This document shows, piece after piece, positions 27,184 through 35,853 of a stretch of DNA of 64,000 nucleotides. The notes under the pieces are model-generated. The model was not told where the DNA came from. It worked only from the letters and a program-made list of their open reading frames with translations, and ran no database searches. Positions within the stretch are counted from its first letter, which is position 1. Every line of letters begins with the position of its first letter. The position numbers were made by a program, and so were the translations under genes. The stretch spans positions 186,001 through 250,000 of the forward strand of contig NZ_WMIC01000005.1 of assembly GCF_009711135.1 (NCBI RefSeq), in the 5' to 3' direction. This stretch comes from Flavobacterium sp. LC2016-01 (GTDB taxonomy: Bacteria; Bacteroidota; Bacteroidia; Flavobacteriales; Flavobacteriaceae).

Positions 27184-28593
27184 TTAATTATTGTTATTGT
27201 TATTTTGTTGTAAAATCTTTATATCCGATATGCGGTCTGCAAAGAAAGTAATTTTTTCTGGATATTTCAAAATTAATATTTCATATGCTTGAATTGCTTT
27301 TGTATATTTTTTTTGCTCCAAATATACTCTGGCTAAAGTCTCTGTCATTAAATAAGAAGTCTCGTCTTTATTGATCTCAAGCTGAACCGATGCTGTTATC
27401 GCAGTCTGTTTTATGGGAGAAATTTTTGGATTTGCTTCTATAAAACGGTCGATTATTTCGGCTTTTTTCTTTTTTTCTTCCTCCGTTTTTTCTTCTTCTA
27501 TAACGGTTCCGAATGTTTGTTCTGCTTTTTCAATTGTGTTTTCTGGCAGATTTTCTTCCATTGGCGCTTCTTTAGTTCTGTCAATAGGTTCTGTTCTTGC
27601 TAATTGCAGCCATTCTTGAAAAGAATGTTTCTCTTTTGCAGAAAAATCTAATGGTTTCCCAATTTCGAGATTTTCTTCTGCAGTTTTTACAGCCTCAGAA
27701 ATTTGAGTTTTTTCAGTTTCCTGAAGTGTTTCAGTTTCTGGAATTACAGTTATTTCTGGTTCGGCAACAGTTATAGTTTGTTCAACGGCTATTACTGTTT
27801 CTGGAGTTTCGATTTCTAATGGTTCTACAGACGCAAAAGTTTCTTCAGTAATAATTGTAACTTCTGGAATTTCAGCAGCAATTGATTCTTCAGGCGTTTT
27901 AACTTCTTCAAAAACTACAGTTCCTGATTCTTTAATAGCCTCAAATACTGATTTTTCAATAGGATCTACTCTGATATCAGGAATTTCATCGTCTAATCTG
28001 TCCTCTAGAAAAGTTCGGCTTGGTTCCTTAATAATAGGTGTGTCTTCTATAACAGAAAGTACAGCTGGTTCTTCAACTGCTGGTTCTATTGGCGTTTCTT
28101 CTACAATAGAAAGAGCAACTGGTTCTTCACTGAAAGATCCAATTGGTGTTTTTTCTACAACAGAAAGCACAACAGGTTCTTCAAAAGTTACAGCTGTTGC
28201 TTCTTTGATAGAATCTAAAATTGATTTTTCTATTGGATCGATTCGAATTTCAGCAAGTTTCTTTTTTTCTTCTGCCGTAACAATTTCAACATCAAAAACA
28301 GTAATATTTAAAAGTTCCCTCAGTTTACGATTATAATATTTGCCTTGAATAGGAGTAAATTCTTCTGAAGTAATAAAATCAAACAAAACCGAACGATCTG
28401 TAGTATGTGCGGCTGTAACTTTTAAGGCATAATTATACTTAAAGCTGTTTTGTTTGTAAAGTCCTTTTAGTCGCAATGCGCGTGCACTTTGAAAATATGG
28501 AAATTCATTCAAAACACTTCCTAATGTTTCGGCCTGTTTTTCTGTAACGGTATCAGGTTTGTTTATTAGGTATGTATAATCGGTTACGTTCAT
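27184..28593 (-). CDS. TPR-containing protein with repetitive Glu/Pro/Thr-rich middle
   Basis: The 469-aa protein has a helical N-terminus (FPYFQSARALRLKGLYKQ), a long acidic, low-complexity middle (about residues 110-345) and a C-terminal TPR-like end (LARVYLEQKKYTKAIQAYEILILKYPEK). The middle holds two copies of a (R/V)DPIEKS-IKE-FEE unit and three tandem copies of VEEPxxLSxxExTPI. It has no signal peptide. It sits between lptE and secG, a fixed position in flavobacteria, and likely acts with the envelope machinery. Precise role unknown. Confidence 0.75.
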   Translation of the reverse strand: MNVTDYTYLINKPDTVTEKQAETLGSVLNEFPYFQSARALRLKGLYKQNSFKYNYALKVTAAHTTDRSVLFDFITSEEFTPIQGKYYNRKLRELLNITVFDVEIVTAEEKKKLAEIRIDPIEKSILDSIKEATAVTFEEPVVLSVVEKTPIGSFSEEPVALSIVEETPIEPAVEEPAVLSVIEDTPIIKEPSRTFLEDRLDDEIPDIRVDPIEKSVFEAIKESGTVVFEEVKTPEESIAAEIPEVTIITEETFASVEPLEIETPETVIAVEQTITVAEPEITVIPETETLQETEKTQISEAVKTAEENLEIGKPLDFSAKEKHSFQEWLQLARTEPIDRTKEAPMEENLPENTIEKAEQTFGTVIEEEKTEEEKKKKAEIIDRFIEANPKISPIKQTAITASVQLEINKDETSYLMTETLARVYLEQKKYTKAIQAYEILILKYPEKITFFADRISDIKILQQNNNNNN

Positions 28594-28694
28594 GTTTGTT
28601 GTTTAATCGTTTTTTATTGTTTAATCGTTTATTTGTTTCACTGTTTAATCGGAAATTTGTTTAATCGATTCGACGATTCAACAAATAAACATTA
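28594..28694. repeat. Short tandem repeat (GTTTAATCG)
   Basis: Between lptE and the TPR gene, GTTTAATCG recurs about four times at 11-30 bp spacing, together with the complementary ATTCGACGATTC. It may be slipped-strand sequence. It shows no promoter or terminator. Confidence 0.45.
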
Positions 28695-29216
28695 CTACCA
28701 TTTAGCCAATGACTCATTGAAAATATCCTGAGTAATTCTTTCGAAAATAGTTTTAATTGCATTATTTAAAACTGTTCCAGTTGGTAAATCTCCTCCTGGG
28801 AAATCATTATAGAATTCAAATTGTTTCTCAAAATCGTCAGTTTCTTTTTTCTTGTTTGTGAATCTTACATTTACACGAATTGTCAAACGGTTTTGTGCTG
28901 CGCCGACCTCTCCATTTGCACCCACAGCCGTTGCTGTCATCGGACTTATTCTGTAATCTACAATTTCTCCTTCATAAACTAAATCACCGCTGTTGCTTAC
29001 TAAGTTTAAGTTGGTTTGATTCATGATGATATCCTGCAAAGCCAATGTAAATTGTCTGTCGATTCCTGGTTCAATCAAATCGGCGTTGTTCTGGAAAAAG
29101 TTAACTTGGAAGGTTTTTGCATCAATTTGTCCCGTTCTTCCGGTAAAATTGTAAACGCCGCAACCGCTGAATGTTGTTGCTATAAAAAGAACTAAAATAT
29201 ATTTTAAGTATTTCAT
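28695..29216 (-). CDS. lptE: LPS assembly lipoprotein LptE
   Basis: A 173-aa lipoprotein with lipobox FSGCGVYNF (Cys19) and the Bacteroidota LptE pattern (AKTFQVNFFQNNADLIEPGIDRQFT region, then LVYEGEIVDYRISP and QNRLTIRVNVRFTNKK). LptE plugs the LptD barrel that inserts lipopolysaccharide in the outer membrane. It is followed by the TPR protein and secG, and preceded by the sigma54 activator gene. Identification is from motif and context; LptD is not in the window. Confidence 0.9.
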   Translation of the reverse strand: MKYLKYILVLFIATTFSGCGVYNFTGRTGQIDAKTFQVNFFQNNADLIEPGIDRQFTLALQDIIMNQTNLNLVSNSGDLVYEGEIVDYRISPMTATAVGANGEVGAAQNRLTIRVNVRFTNKKKETDDFEKQFEFYNDFPGGDLPTGTVLNNAIKTIFERITQDIFNESLAKW

Positions 29217-29388
29217 TTTTTATTTTAAGAATTGTTTGGCCAGTTTAATGACACTGTGTTTAAATCCCAAATTCTAAATTCCAATCTTTTGAATTGTGAA
29301 TTTATTTTCAAATATAGTAATTTCGATTTTGGAATTTTAGTTTCTCCAAATTGGAATTTGGAATTTAAATTATTGGAATTTATTTGTT

Positions 29389-30645
29389 TTATAAATCGAA
29401 TTGTTTGATTTTTCGATATAACGTTCTTTCAGAAATACCCAGTTCATCAGCAGCAGCTTTACGTTTTCCTTTATTTTTTTCTAATGATTTTTTGATCATT
29501 TCGATTTCTTTCTGTTCTAAACGTAAAATTTCTTCTTCCTCGATCGTTTCGGCAAACAAATAATTGTCGTCCTGCATCTGATAGTTCTCTTCTCGGCTTG
29601 CCGGAGTCATAACAGCAGTTCTTGGCTCTTCTTCAAAATCAATTTCGCTGTCGTTTTCTTGATTTCCGTATATTTTCTGAATTAAATTCGGATTGATGTC
29701 TTGTACTTTTGATGAACCATTTTTCATCAATTCCAAAGTCAGTTTTTTCAAATCGTTCAGGTCGCTTTTCATATCAAAAAGGACCTTATATAATATGTCT
29801 CTTTCGGTACTAAAATCGCTTTCTTTTTTCTTGTCGCTGATTACCGAAGGCAAATTGCTTCCTTCAGCAGGCAAATACGACTGAAGTGTTGCCAATGTAA
29901 TATCTCGGGTTGTTTCTAAAACAGAGATTTGTTCGGCCACATTTCGAAGCTGACGAATATTTCCGCTCCATCTAAATTTCTGAAGAAGCTGCACAGCATC
30001 ATCATCTAATCTTAAAGGAGGCATTTTATACTTATGAGCAAAATCGGCTACAAACTTTCTGAACAATAAATGAATGTCTTCGTTTCTTTCGCGCAATGGA
30101 GGCAATGTAATTTCGACTGTTGTTAAACGGTAATACAAATCCTCACGGAATTTCCCTTTTTCAATAGCGTTGAATAAATTAACATTGGTTGCAGCAACAA
30201 TTCGAACATTGGTTTTTTGAACCTGAGAGGAACCTACTTTTATAAACTCGCCATTTTCTAAAACACGAAGCAAACGAACCTGCGTTGTTAAAGGCAGTTC
30301 TCCAACTTCATCAAGGAAAATAGTTCCGCCATCCGCTACTTCAAAATAGCCTTCACGTGTACTTGTCGCACCTGTAAAAGCTCCTTTTTCGTGTCCAAAA
30401 AGCTCACTGTCGATTGTTCCTTCCGGAATCGCTCCACAGTTTACGGCAATATATTTTCCGTGCTTTCTGTGCGAAAGTGAATGAATAATTCTAGGAATAT
30501 TTTCTTTACCAACACCACTTTCCCCAGTTACCATAACCGAAATATCAGTTGGAGCAACCTGAATGGCTTTTTCAATGGCGCGATTTAATTTTGGATCATT
30601 TCCAATAATCTCAAATCGTTGTTTTATTGCTTGAACTGTTTCCAT
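29389..30645 (-). CDS. Sigma54-dependent transcriptional activator
   Basis: The 418-aa protein begins directly with the AAA+ domain: Walker A GESGVGKE (41-48), sigma54-contact loop GAFTGA (88-93), Walker B TIFLDEVGEL, and sensor residues in RIVAATN and FREDLYYRL. A C-terminal Fis-type helix-turn-helix follows (AADELGISERTLYRKIKQF). It has no N-terminal receiver or sensory domain, so control must be by a partner or expression level, as in PspF. Walker A reads KEN where most have KE(L/V). It sits between miaB and lptE, a conserved flavobacterial neighbourhood. Confidence 0.93.
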   Translation of the reverse strand: METVQAIKQRFEIIGNDPKLNRAIEKAIQVAPTDISVMVTGESGVGKENIPRIIHSLSHRKHGKYIAVNCGAIPEGTIDSELFGHEKGAFTGATSTREGYFEVADGGTIFLDEVGELPLTTQVRLLRVLENGEFIKVGSSQVQKTNVRIVAATNVNLFNAIEKGKFREDLYYRLTTVEITLPPLRERNEDIHLLFRKFVADFAHKYKMPPLRLDDDAVQLLQKFRWSGNIRQLRNVAEQISVLETTRDITLATLQSYLPAEGSNLPSVISDKKKESDFSTERDILYKVLFDMKSDLNDLKKLTLELMKNGSSKVQDINPNLIQKIYGNQENDSEIDFEEEPRTAVMTPASREENYQMQDDNYLFAETIEEEEILRLEQKEIEMIKKSLEKNKGKRKAAADELGISERTLYRKIKQFDL

Positions 30646-30702
30646 TTGTTTTTTGTTTCAAGTTTTTTATTTGTTTCAGGTTTCAGGTTTTATGCTTTGA
30701 CC

Positions 30703-31224
30703 TTAACTTTTTAAACTCTTTTTTATGTCGATCGAATTAAAAAGTTGCTTTAATTCGGTATATTGATTGTCTTTGAGATCTTGTTTAATAATTGGTAGCG
30801 CAGAAGTTTTGTTTAAATAAATCAGAAACCAATTATTTGTTTCTTTAATTTGAAAAATATCTTGCCAAAAATTTTCAACTTTAAAACTTTCTCCTTCTTG
30901 TGTAAAGGAGTTTTTTGTAAAAGTTATTTTTTGAGACTCTAGATTTTTTTTATTTTTTTGAATATTCTTTTTGATATTAAACATGGTTAGAAAATATACT
31001 CCAGCCCAGACTAAAAGAACCATTCCAAAAGGTATAAGGTCGATAAAACTCCATTGTAAATGAGTTTCAGCTTGCGTAGCTGATAAAACGGCATTTTGAA
31101 AGACAACAAAAAAGAAAACAAAAATAAGCACCTTTACAAAAGGCATTCTCGAAAGCAGGTATTTAGAAACTTTAACTAATATATCTGTCTTTGGCTTGTA
31201 TTCAATAATGATTTCTTTTTCCAT
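30703..31224 (-). CDS. YcxB-like membrane protein
   Basis: The 173-aa protein has two transmembrane helices (about residues 33-50 and 62-82) and a C-terminal cytosolic domain with the YcxB-type pattern KNSFTQEGESFKVENFWQDI - NNWFLIYLNKTSALPIIKQDL. The family has no established function. It is in the same direction as miaB and the sigma54 gene. Gaps on both sides carry TTTCAAGTTTCAGG-type simple repeats. Confidence 0.65.
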   Translation of the reverse strand: MEKEIIIEYKPKTDILVKVSKYLLSRMPFVKVLIFVFFFVVFQNAVLSATQAETHLQWSFIDLIPFGMVLLVWAGVYFLTMFNIKKNIQKNKKNLESQKITFTKNSFTQEGESFKVENFWQDIFQIKETNNWFLIYLNKTSALPIIKQDLKDNQYTELKQLFNSIDIKKSLKS

Positions 31225-31315
31225 TTTTTACAACTTGAGGGTTTGATTATTTTATTGATTTATATTATAAGTTTCAAGTTACAAAGAAAACCTGAAACTT
31301 GAAACCTGAAATAAT

Positions 31316-32761
31316 TTAATTCATTTCGCTCAATCCAACAGCTTCACCTTTTAAAGTTCCGCTAGTACAGCTTGTGATTTTTACGTTTACAAAATCTCCA
31401 ATTTTATAATTCTCTTTAGGGAAAACTACTGTTATACTTTGAGAATTTCTTCCAGAAAATTCGTCTTTTGATTTTTTAGATACTTTTTCGACTAAAACTT
31501 CAACTGTTTTTCCGACAAACTCTTCGCTTCTAAACCAAGCGTGTTTTTGCTGTAAATCGACAATTTCTTGTAATCTTCTGGCTTTGGTTTCTTCTTCAAC
31601 ATCATCTTTCATTTTTCTTCCTGCCAAAGTTCCCGGACGTTCAGAATACGAATACATATAACCGAAATTATATTTCACATATTCCATCAAACTCATTGTA
31701 TCTTGATGATCTTCTTCCGTTTCAGTTGGGAAACCGGCAATCATATCCTGAGAAATCGAAGCATCTGGAACAATTGTTCTGATTTTATCAATCAAAGCCA
31801 TATATTCTTCGCGAGTATGCAGACGATTCATTTCTTTCAAAATTCTATTGCTTCCAGATTGAACCGGCAAATGAATGTGTTTACAGATATTTGGATATTT
31901 CGCAATAACATGCAAAATGCTTTCGTGCATATCTTGCGGATTTGAAGTAGAAAATCGGATACGCATTTTAGGAAAACCAACAGCAACCATTTCTAATAAT
32001 TGGTCAAAATCAACTGCAGTTGCTTTTTGCATTTCAGAAGCGTTTACGAAATCTTTTTTCAATCCGCCACCGTACCAAAGGTAACTGTCGACGTTTTGTC
32101 CTAAAAGTGTAATCTCTTTAAAACCTTTATCCCACAAATCCTGAATTTCATTCATGATACTTTGCGGTTCGCGGCTGCGCTCGCGTCCGCGTGTAAAAGG
32201 CACAACGCAAAACGTACACATATTATCACATCCACGAGTTATTGAAACTAAAGCTGTAATTCCGTTGCTCATCAAACGAACTGGCGAAATATCTCCGTAC
32301 GTTTCTTCTTTCGATAAAATTACATTGATGGCGTCACGTCCTTCTTCAACTTCCGCCAATAAATTCGGAAGATCTTTATAAGCATCAGGGCCAACAACAA
32401 GGTCAACTATTTTTTCTTCTTCTAAAAATTGACTTTTCAAACGTTCCGCCATACAGCCCAAAACACCCACTTTCATTTTCGGATTAATACGTTTTACTGC
32501 ATTATATTTCTCCAAACGTTTACGAATAGTTTGTTCGGCTTTGTCACGAATAGAACAAGTGTTCACCAAAACCAGATCGGCTTCTTCTAAAACCGAAGTT
32601 GTGTTATATCCTCCGTCAGACAAAATGGAAGCTACAACTTCACTGTCCGAAAAATTCATCGCACAGCCGTAACTTTCTATAAATAGTTTTTTAGTATTCT
32701 CAGGTTTATTTTCTAAAACAAGACTTTCGCCCTGTTTGCTTTCTTCAATAATCTTTTCCAT
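31316..32761 (-). CDS. miaB: tRNA-2-methylthio-N6-dimethylallyladenosine synthase MiaB
   Basis: The 481-aa enzyme has the three MiaB domains: UPF0004 with cysteines in ESYGCAMNFSD, LVNTCSIRDKAEQT and GVLGCMAER; radical-SAM with TRGCDNMCTFCVVPFTRGRE (CxxxCxxC); and a C-terminal TRAM domain (about 415-480). It adds the methylthio group to i6A37 of tRNAs reading UNN codons. All six Fe-S cysteines are present. It is the first gene of the leftward cluster; promoter at 32779-32810. Confidence 0.97.
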   Translation of the reverse strand: MEKIIEESKQGESLVLENKPENTKKLFIESYGCAMNFSDSEVVASILSDGGYNTTSVLEEADLVLVNTCSIRDKAEQTIRKRLEKYNAVKRINPKMKVGVLGCMAERLKSQFLEEEKIVDLVVGPDAYKDLPNLLAEVEEGRDAINVILSKEETYGDISPVRLMSNGITALVSITRGCDNMCTFCVVPFTRGRERSREPQSIMNEIQDLWDKGFKEITLLGQNVDSYLWYGGGLKKDFVNASEMQKATAVDFDQLLEMVAVGFPKMRIRFSTSNPQDMHESILHVIAKYPNICKHIHLPVQSGSNRILKEMNRLHTREEYMALIDKIRTIVPDASISQDMIAGFPTETEEDHQDTMSLMEYVKYNFGYMYSYSERPGTLAGRKMKDDVEEETKARRLQEIVDLQQKHAWFRSEEFVGKTVEVLVEKVSKKSKDEFSGRNSQSITVVFPKENYKIGDFVNVKITSCTSGTLKGEAVGLSEMN

Positions 32762-32778
32762 TGTAAAATTTCAAAGTG

Positions 32779-32810
32779 CAAAGATAGCGCAAATACCATC
32801 AATATGACAA
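32779..32810 (-). promoter_or_regulatory. Promoter of miaB
   Basis: Minus strand TTG (32808-32810), 21 bp, TATCTTTG (32779-32786) is a full match to the Bacteroidota -33/-7 promoter, 18 bp upstream of the ATG. Confidence 0.65.
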
Positions 32811-32936
32811 GATGGCAGGGAAAGAATTAACAATGTTTTCATAAATTTTGATAGATTACTCAATTGCAGACTTTAATCTAGAAAATAGTTAAGTGAAAAT
32901 TTACAACTCACAATTTACAATTAATAATTATAAGAA

Positions 32937-33079
32937 GCTATTCCAGCTTTCCGCTACATCCCGATAGCTATCGGGACATAAAAAAGCAAAGTTTCTAATG
33001 TTTTAAAAAGAGCTTCCTTTGGTCGCTTTTTTAAAACAAGAAACTTTTGCTTTTTTTACTCCGGGCTTTTCGCTTCAAA
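32937..33079. repeat. Dispersed composite repeat, copy 1
   Basis: The block AGCTATTCCAGCTTTCCGCT ... GAGCTTCCTTTGGTCGC ... CTCCGGGCTTTTCGCTTC is shared with 46915-47045. It contains internal arms (AAAAAAGCAAAGTTTC / GAAACTTTTGCTTTTTT) and the palindrome TCCCGATAGCTATCGGGA. The rest of the 561-bp gap 32762-33322 holds the miaB promoter, a small palindrome TACCTATA-TATAGGTA at 33187-33207 and the topA promoter. Confidence 0.75.
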
Positions 33080-33296
33080 TGAAATTTACTGAACTCCGAT
33101 TAAAAATAAAATTATAGTGAAGTAATCTGAGCTAAGGCATTCGGTTTCAAAAAGCACATTTCGCTAACATAATCAACTAAAAGTTATACCTATATATATT
33201 ATAGGTAGGATTACAGATAAATCTGCAATTTTGTGAAACATAATATTAAAATAACTCAAAAATTCATTCATAAGGTTAATATTTAAAAAAAATAAA

Positions 33297-33304
33297 TACT
33301 TTTG
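33297..33304 (+). promoter_or_regulatory. -7 box of topA
   Basis: TACTTTTG matches the -7 consensus and ends 18 bp before the ATG at 33323. Confidence 0.55.
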
Positions 33305-33322
33305 TTGCAGAAAATAAGAGCA

Positions 33323-35839
33323 ATGGCAAAGAATTTAGTAATAGTGGAATCACCTGCAAAGGCGAAAACGATCGAGAAATTTCTTGGGAGCGATTTTCAG
33401 GTGGAGTCAAGTTATGGTCACATAGCCGACTTACCATCAAAGGAAATAGGGGTAGATGTAGAGAATGGTTTTAAACCTAAATATGAAGTTTCTCCGGATA
33501 AAAAAGCCTTGGTAAGCAAACTTAAGACACTATCTAAAAATGCCGAAATGGTTTGGCTAGCAAGCGATGAGGACCGCGAGGGAGAGGCAATTTCTTGGCA
33601 CTTGGCGGAAGAACTAAAACTAGATATAAAAAAAACAAAAAGAATCGTTTTTCACGAGATTACAAAATCTGCGATTCTTAAAGCAATAGACAATCCCAGA
33701 GAAATTGATTATAATTTAGTTAATGCACAACAGGCACGTCGTGTTCTGGATCGTTTAGTAGGTTACGAATTATCTCCGGTTTTATGGAGAAAAATCAAAG
33801 GCGGACTTTCTGCTGGCCGTGTACAATCTGTTTCAGTTCGTTTGATTGTTGAAAGAGAACGTGAAATTCAGAACTTTAATGCAGTTGCTTCATATTCAAT
33901 TGTTGCAGAGTTTGTAAATGAAGCTGGAAAAGTTTTCAAAGCAAAACTTCCAAAAAACTTCAATACTAAAAAAGAAGCCGAAGATTTTTTAAATAAAAAC
34001 ATCGGTTCTAAATATAAGGTAGCCGATTTAGAAACTAAACCTACCAAAAAATCTCCAACAGCACCTTTTACAACTTCGACGCTTCAACAGGAAGCAGCAA
34101 GAAAATTGTATTTGCCAGTTGGAATCACAATGCAGTTAGCACAGCGTTTATACGAAGCTGGACTTATTACTTATATGAGAACGGATTCTGTGAATCTTTC
34201 AAAAGATGCAATGGACGCTGCTGAAGCCGAAATCATAAAATCTTACGGAAAAGAATTCTCTAAACCGAGAACTTTTGCAAACAAAAGCAAAGGAGCGCAA
34301 GAAGCGCACGAAGCAATTCGTCCGACCGATATGTCGCGTCATAGCGTAAATATTGACCGTGACCAAGCTCGTTTATATGATTTGATCTGGAAACGAACTT
34401 TAGCTTCGCAAATGAGCGACGCTCAGTTAGAAAGAACAAACGTAAAAATTGAAGCAGATAATCACAGCGAAATTTTTACAGCTTCTGGTGAAGTATTGCT
34501 TTTTGAAGGTTTCTTAAAAGTTTACTTGGAAGGACATGACGATGATGAGGAAGAACAAGAAGGAATGTTGCCGGCTTTAAAAGTAAATGAAAAACTGGCT
34601 AATAACTATATTACAGCCACAGAACGATATTCAAGACCGCCTGCTCGTTATACAGAGGCTTCTTTAGTGAAAAAATTAGAAGAATTAGGAATTGGCCGTC
34701 CGTCTACGTATGCGCCAACTATTTCAACTATCATCAACAGAAATTATGTTGAAAAAGGAACTCTTGAAGGTCAAGAACGTAATTATACACAATTAACTTT
34801 ACAGGCTGATAAAGTAGGTGAGAAGTTGTTGAAAGAAAATACAGGTTCTGATAAAGGAAAATTAGTTCCAACAGATATCGGGACAATCGTAACTGATTTC
34901 TTGGTTAAAAACTTCGGAAACATTCTGGATTATAATTTTACTGCAAAAGTAGAACAGGATTTTGACGAAATTGCCGAAGGAAATATTGACTGGGCAATAA
35001 TGATGCAGGATTTCTATAATCAATTTCATCCAAATGTAAAAGAAGTTGAGGCAAATGCTGAACGTGAAAGCGGTGAAAGAATTCTTGGTAAAGATGCTGA
35101 CGGAAGACAGGTTTCGGTTCGTTTAGGAAAATTTGGACCAATGGCTCAAATTGGAGAAGCCGACGATGAAGATAAAAAGTTTGCCAGCTTAATGGCTGAT
35201 CAAAACATTGGAAATATCACGCTTGAAGAAGCTTTGAATTTATTTTTGCTTCCGAAGAGTTTAGGTGAATATAAAGGAGAAGAAGTTGAAGTAAGCAATG
35301 GTCGTTATGGACCTTATGTACGTCATGGAAGTGTCTTTATTTCATTGCCGAGAGGAGAAGATCCTTTAGGTGTTTCAAAAGAAAGAGCCCAAGAGCTAAT
35401 TGACGAAAAGGCTTTGGCTGATGCACCAATTGCTATATATAAAGGAGAAGCTGTTCAAAAAGGTGTGGGACGTTTTGGTCCGTTCATCAAATGGAATGGT
35501 CTTTTTGTTAATGTGAGCAAAAAATACAATTTTGATAATTTATCGCAGGCTGATGTTGAGGAATTGATTGAAGATAAATTGCAGAAGAACATTGATAAAG
35601 TGCTTCATAATTGGGAAGACGAAGGGATTTTGGTTGAAAAAGCACGCTGGGGCCGATCTGTAATTACAAAAGGTAAAATCAAAATCGAATTAAGTAAAGA
35701 TGTTGATGCAACAAAATTGACATTGGCACAGGTTCAGGATATGATTGCGGCAAAAACACCGGCTAAAAAGACTCCGGCTAAAAAAACAACAACAGCAAAG
35801 AAAGCTCCAGCTAAAAAAGCTCCAGCTAAAAAGAAATAA
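33323..35839 (+). CDS. topA: DNA topoisomerase I
   Basis: The start is ATG 33323 (MAKNLVIVESPAKAKTIEKFLG); the frame runs up to 33302 only through TTG codons overlapping the -7 box. The 838-aa type IA enzyme has the TOPRIM domain (residues 2-130, with SDEDREGEAI), the catalytic tyrosine in AGLITYMRTDS, and C-terminal topoisomerase repeats. Instead of classical zinc fingers it ends with a Lys/Ala/Pro-rich tail (KKTPAKKTPAKK type, last ~30 residues), probably for DNA binding. It relaxes negative supercoils. Confidence 0.97.
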   Translation: MAKNLVIVESPAKAKTIEKFLGSDFQVESSYGHIADLPSKEIGVDVENGFKPKYEVSPDKKALVSKLKTLSKNAEMVWLASDEDREGEAISWHLAEELKLDIKKTKRIVFHEITKSAILKAIDNPREIDYNLVNAQQARRVLDRLVGYELSPVLWRKIKGGLSAGRVQSVSVRLIVEREREIQNFNAVASYSIVAEFVNEAGKVFKAKLPKNFNTKKEAEDFLNKNIGSKYKVADLETKPTKKSPTAPFTTSTLQQEAARKLYLPVGITMQLAQRLYEAGLITYMRTDSVNLSKDAMDAAEAEIIKSYGKEFSKPRTFANKSKGAQEAHEAIRPTDMSRHSVNIDRDQARLYDLIWKRTLASQMSDAQLERTNVKIEADNHSEIFTASGEVLLFEGFLKVYLEGHDDDEEEQEGMLPALKVNEKLANNYITATERYSRPPARYTEASLVKKLEELGIGRPSTYAPTISTIINRNYVEKGTLEGQERNYTQLTLQADKVGEKLLKENTGSDKGKLVPTDIGTIVTDFLVKNFGNILDYNFTAKVEQDFDEIAEGNIDWAIMMQDFYNQFHPNVKEVEANAERESGERILGKDADGRQVSVRLGKFGPMAQIGEADDEDKKFASLMADQNIGNITLEEALNLFLLPKSLGEYKGEEVEVSNGRYGPYVRHGSVFISLPRGEDPLGVSKERAQELIDEKALADAPIAIYKGEAVQKGVGRFGPFIKWNGLFVNVSKKYNFDNLSQADVEELIEDKLQKNIDKVLHNWEDEGILVEKARWGRSVITKGKIKIELSKDVDATKLTLAQVQDMIAAKTPAKKTPAKKTTTAKKAPAKKAPAKKK

Positions 35840-35853
35840 TTTAAGTACAATAA

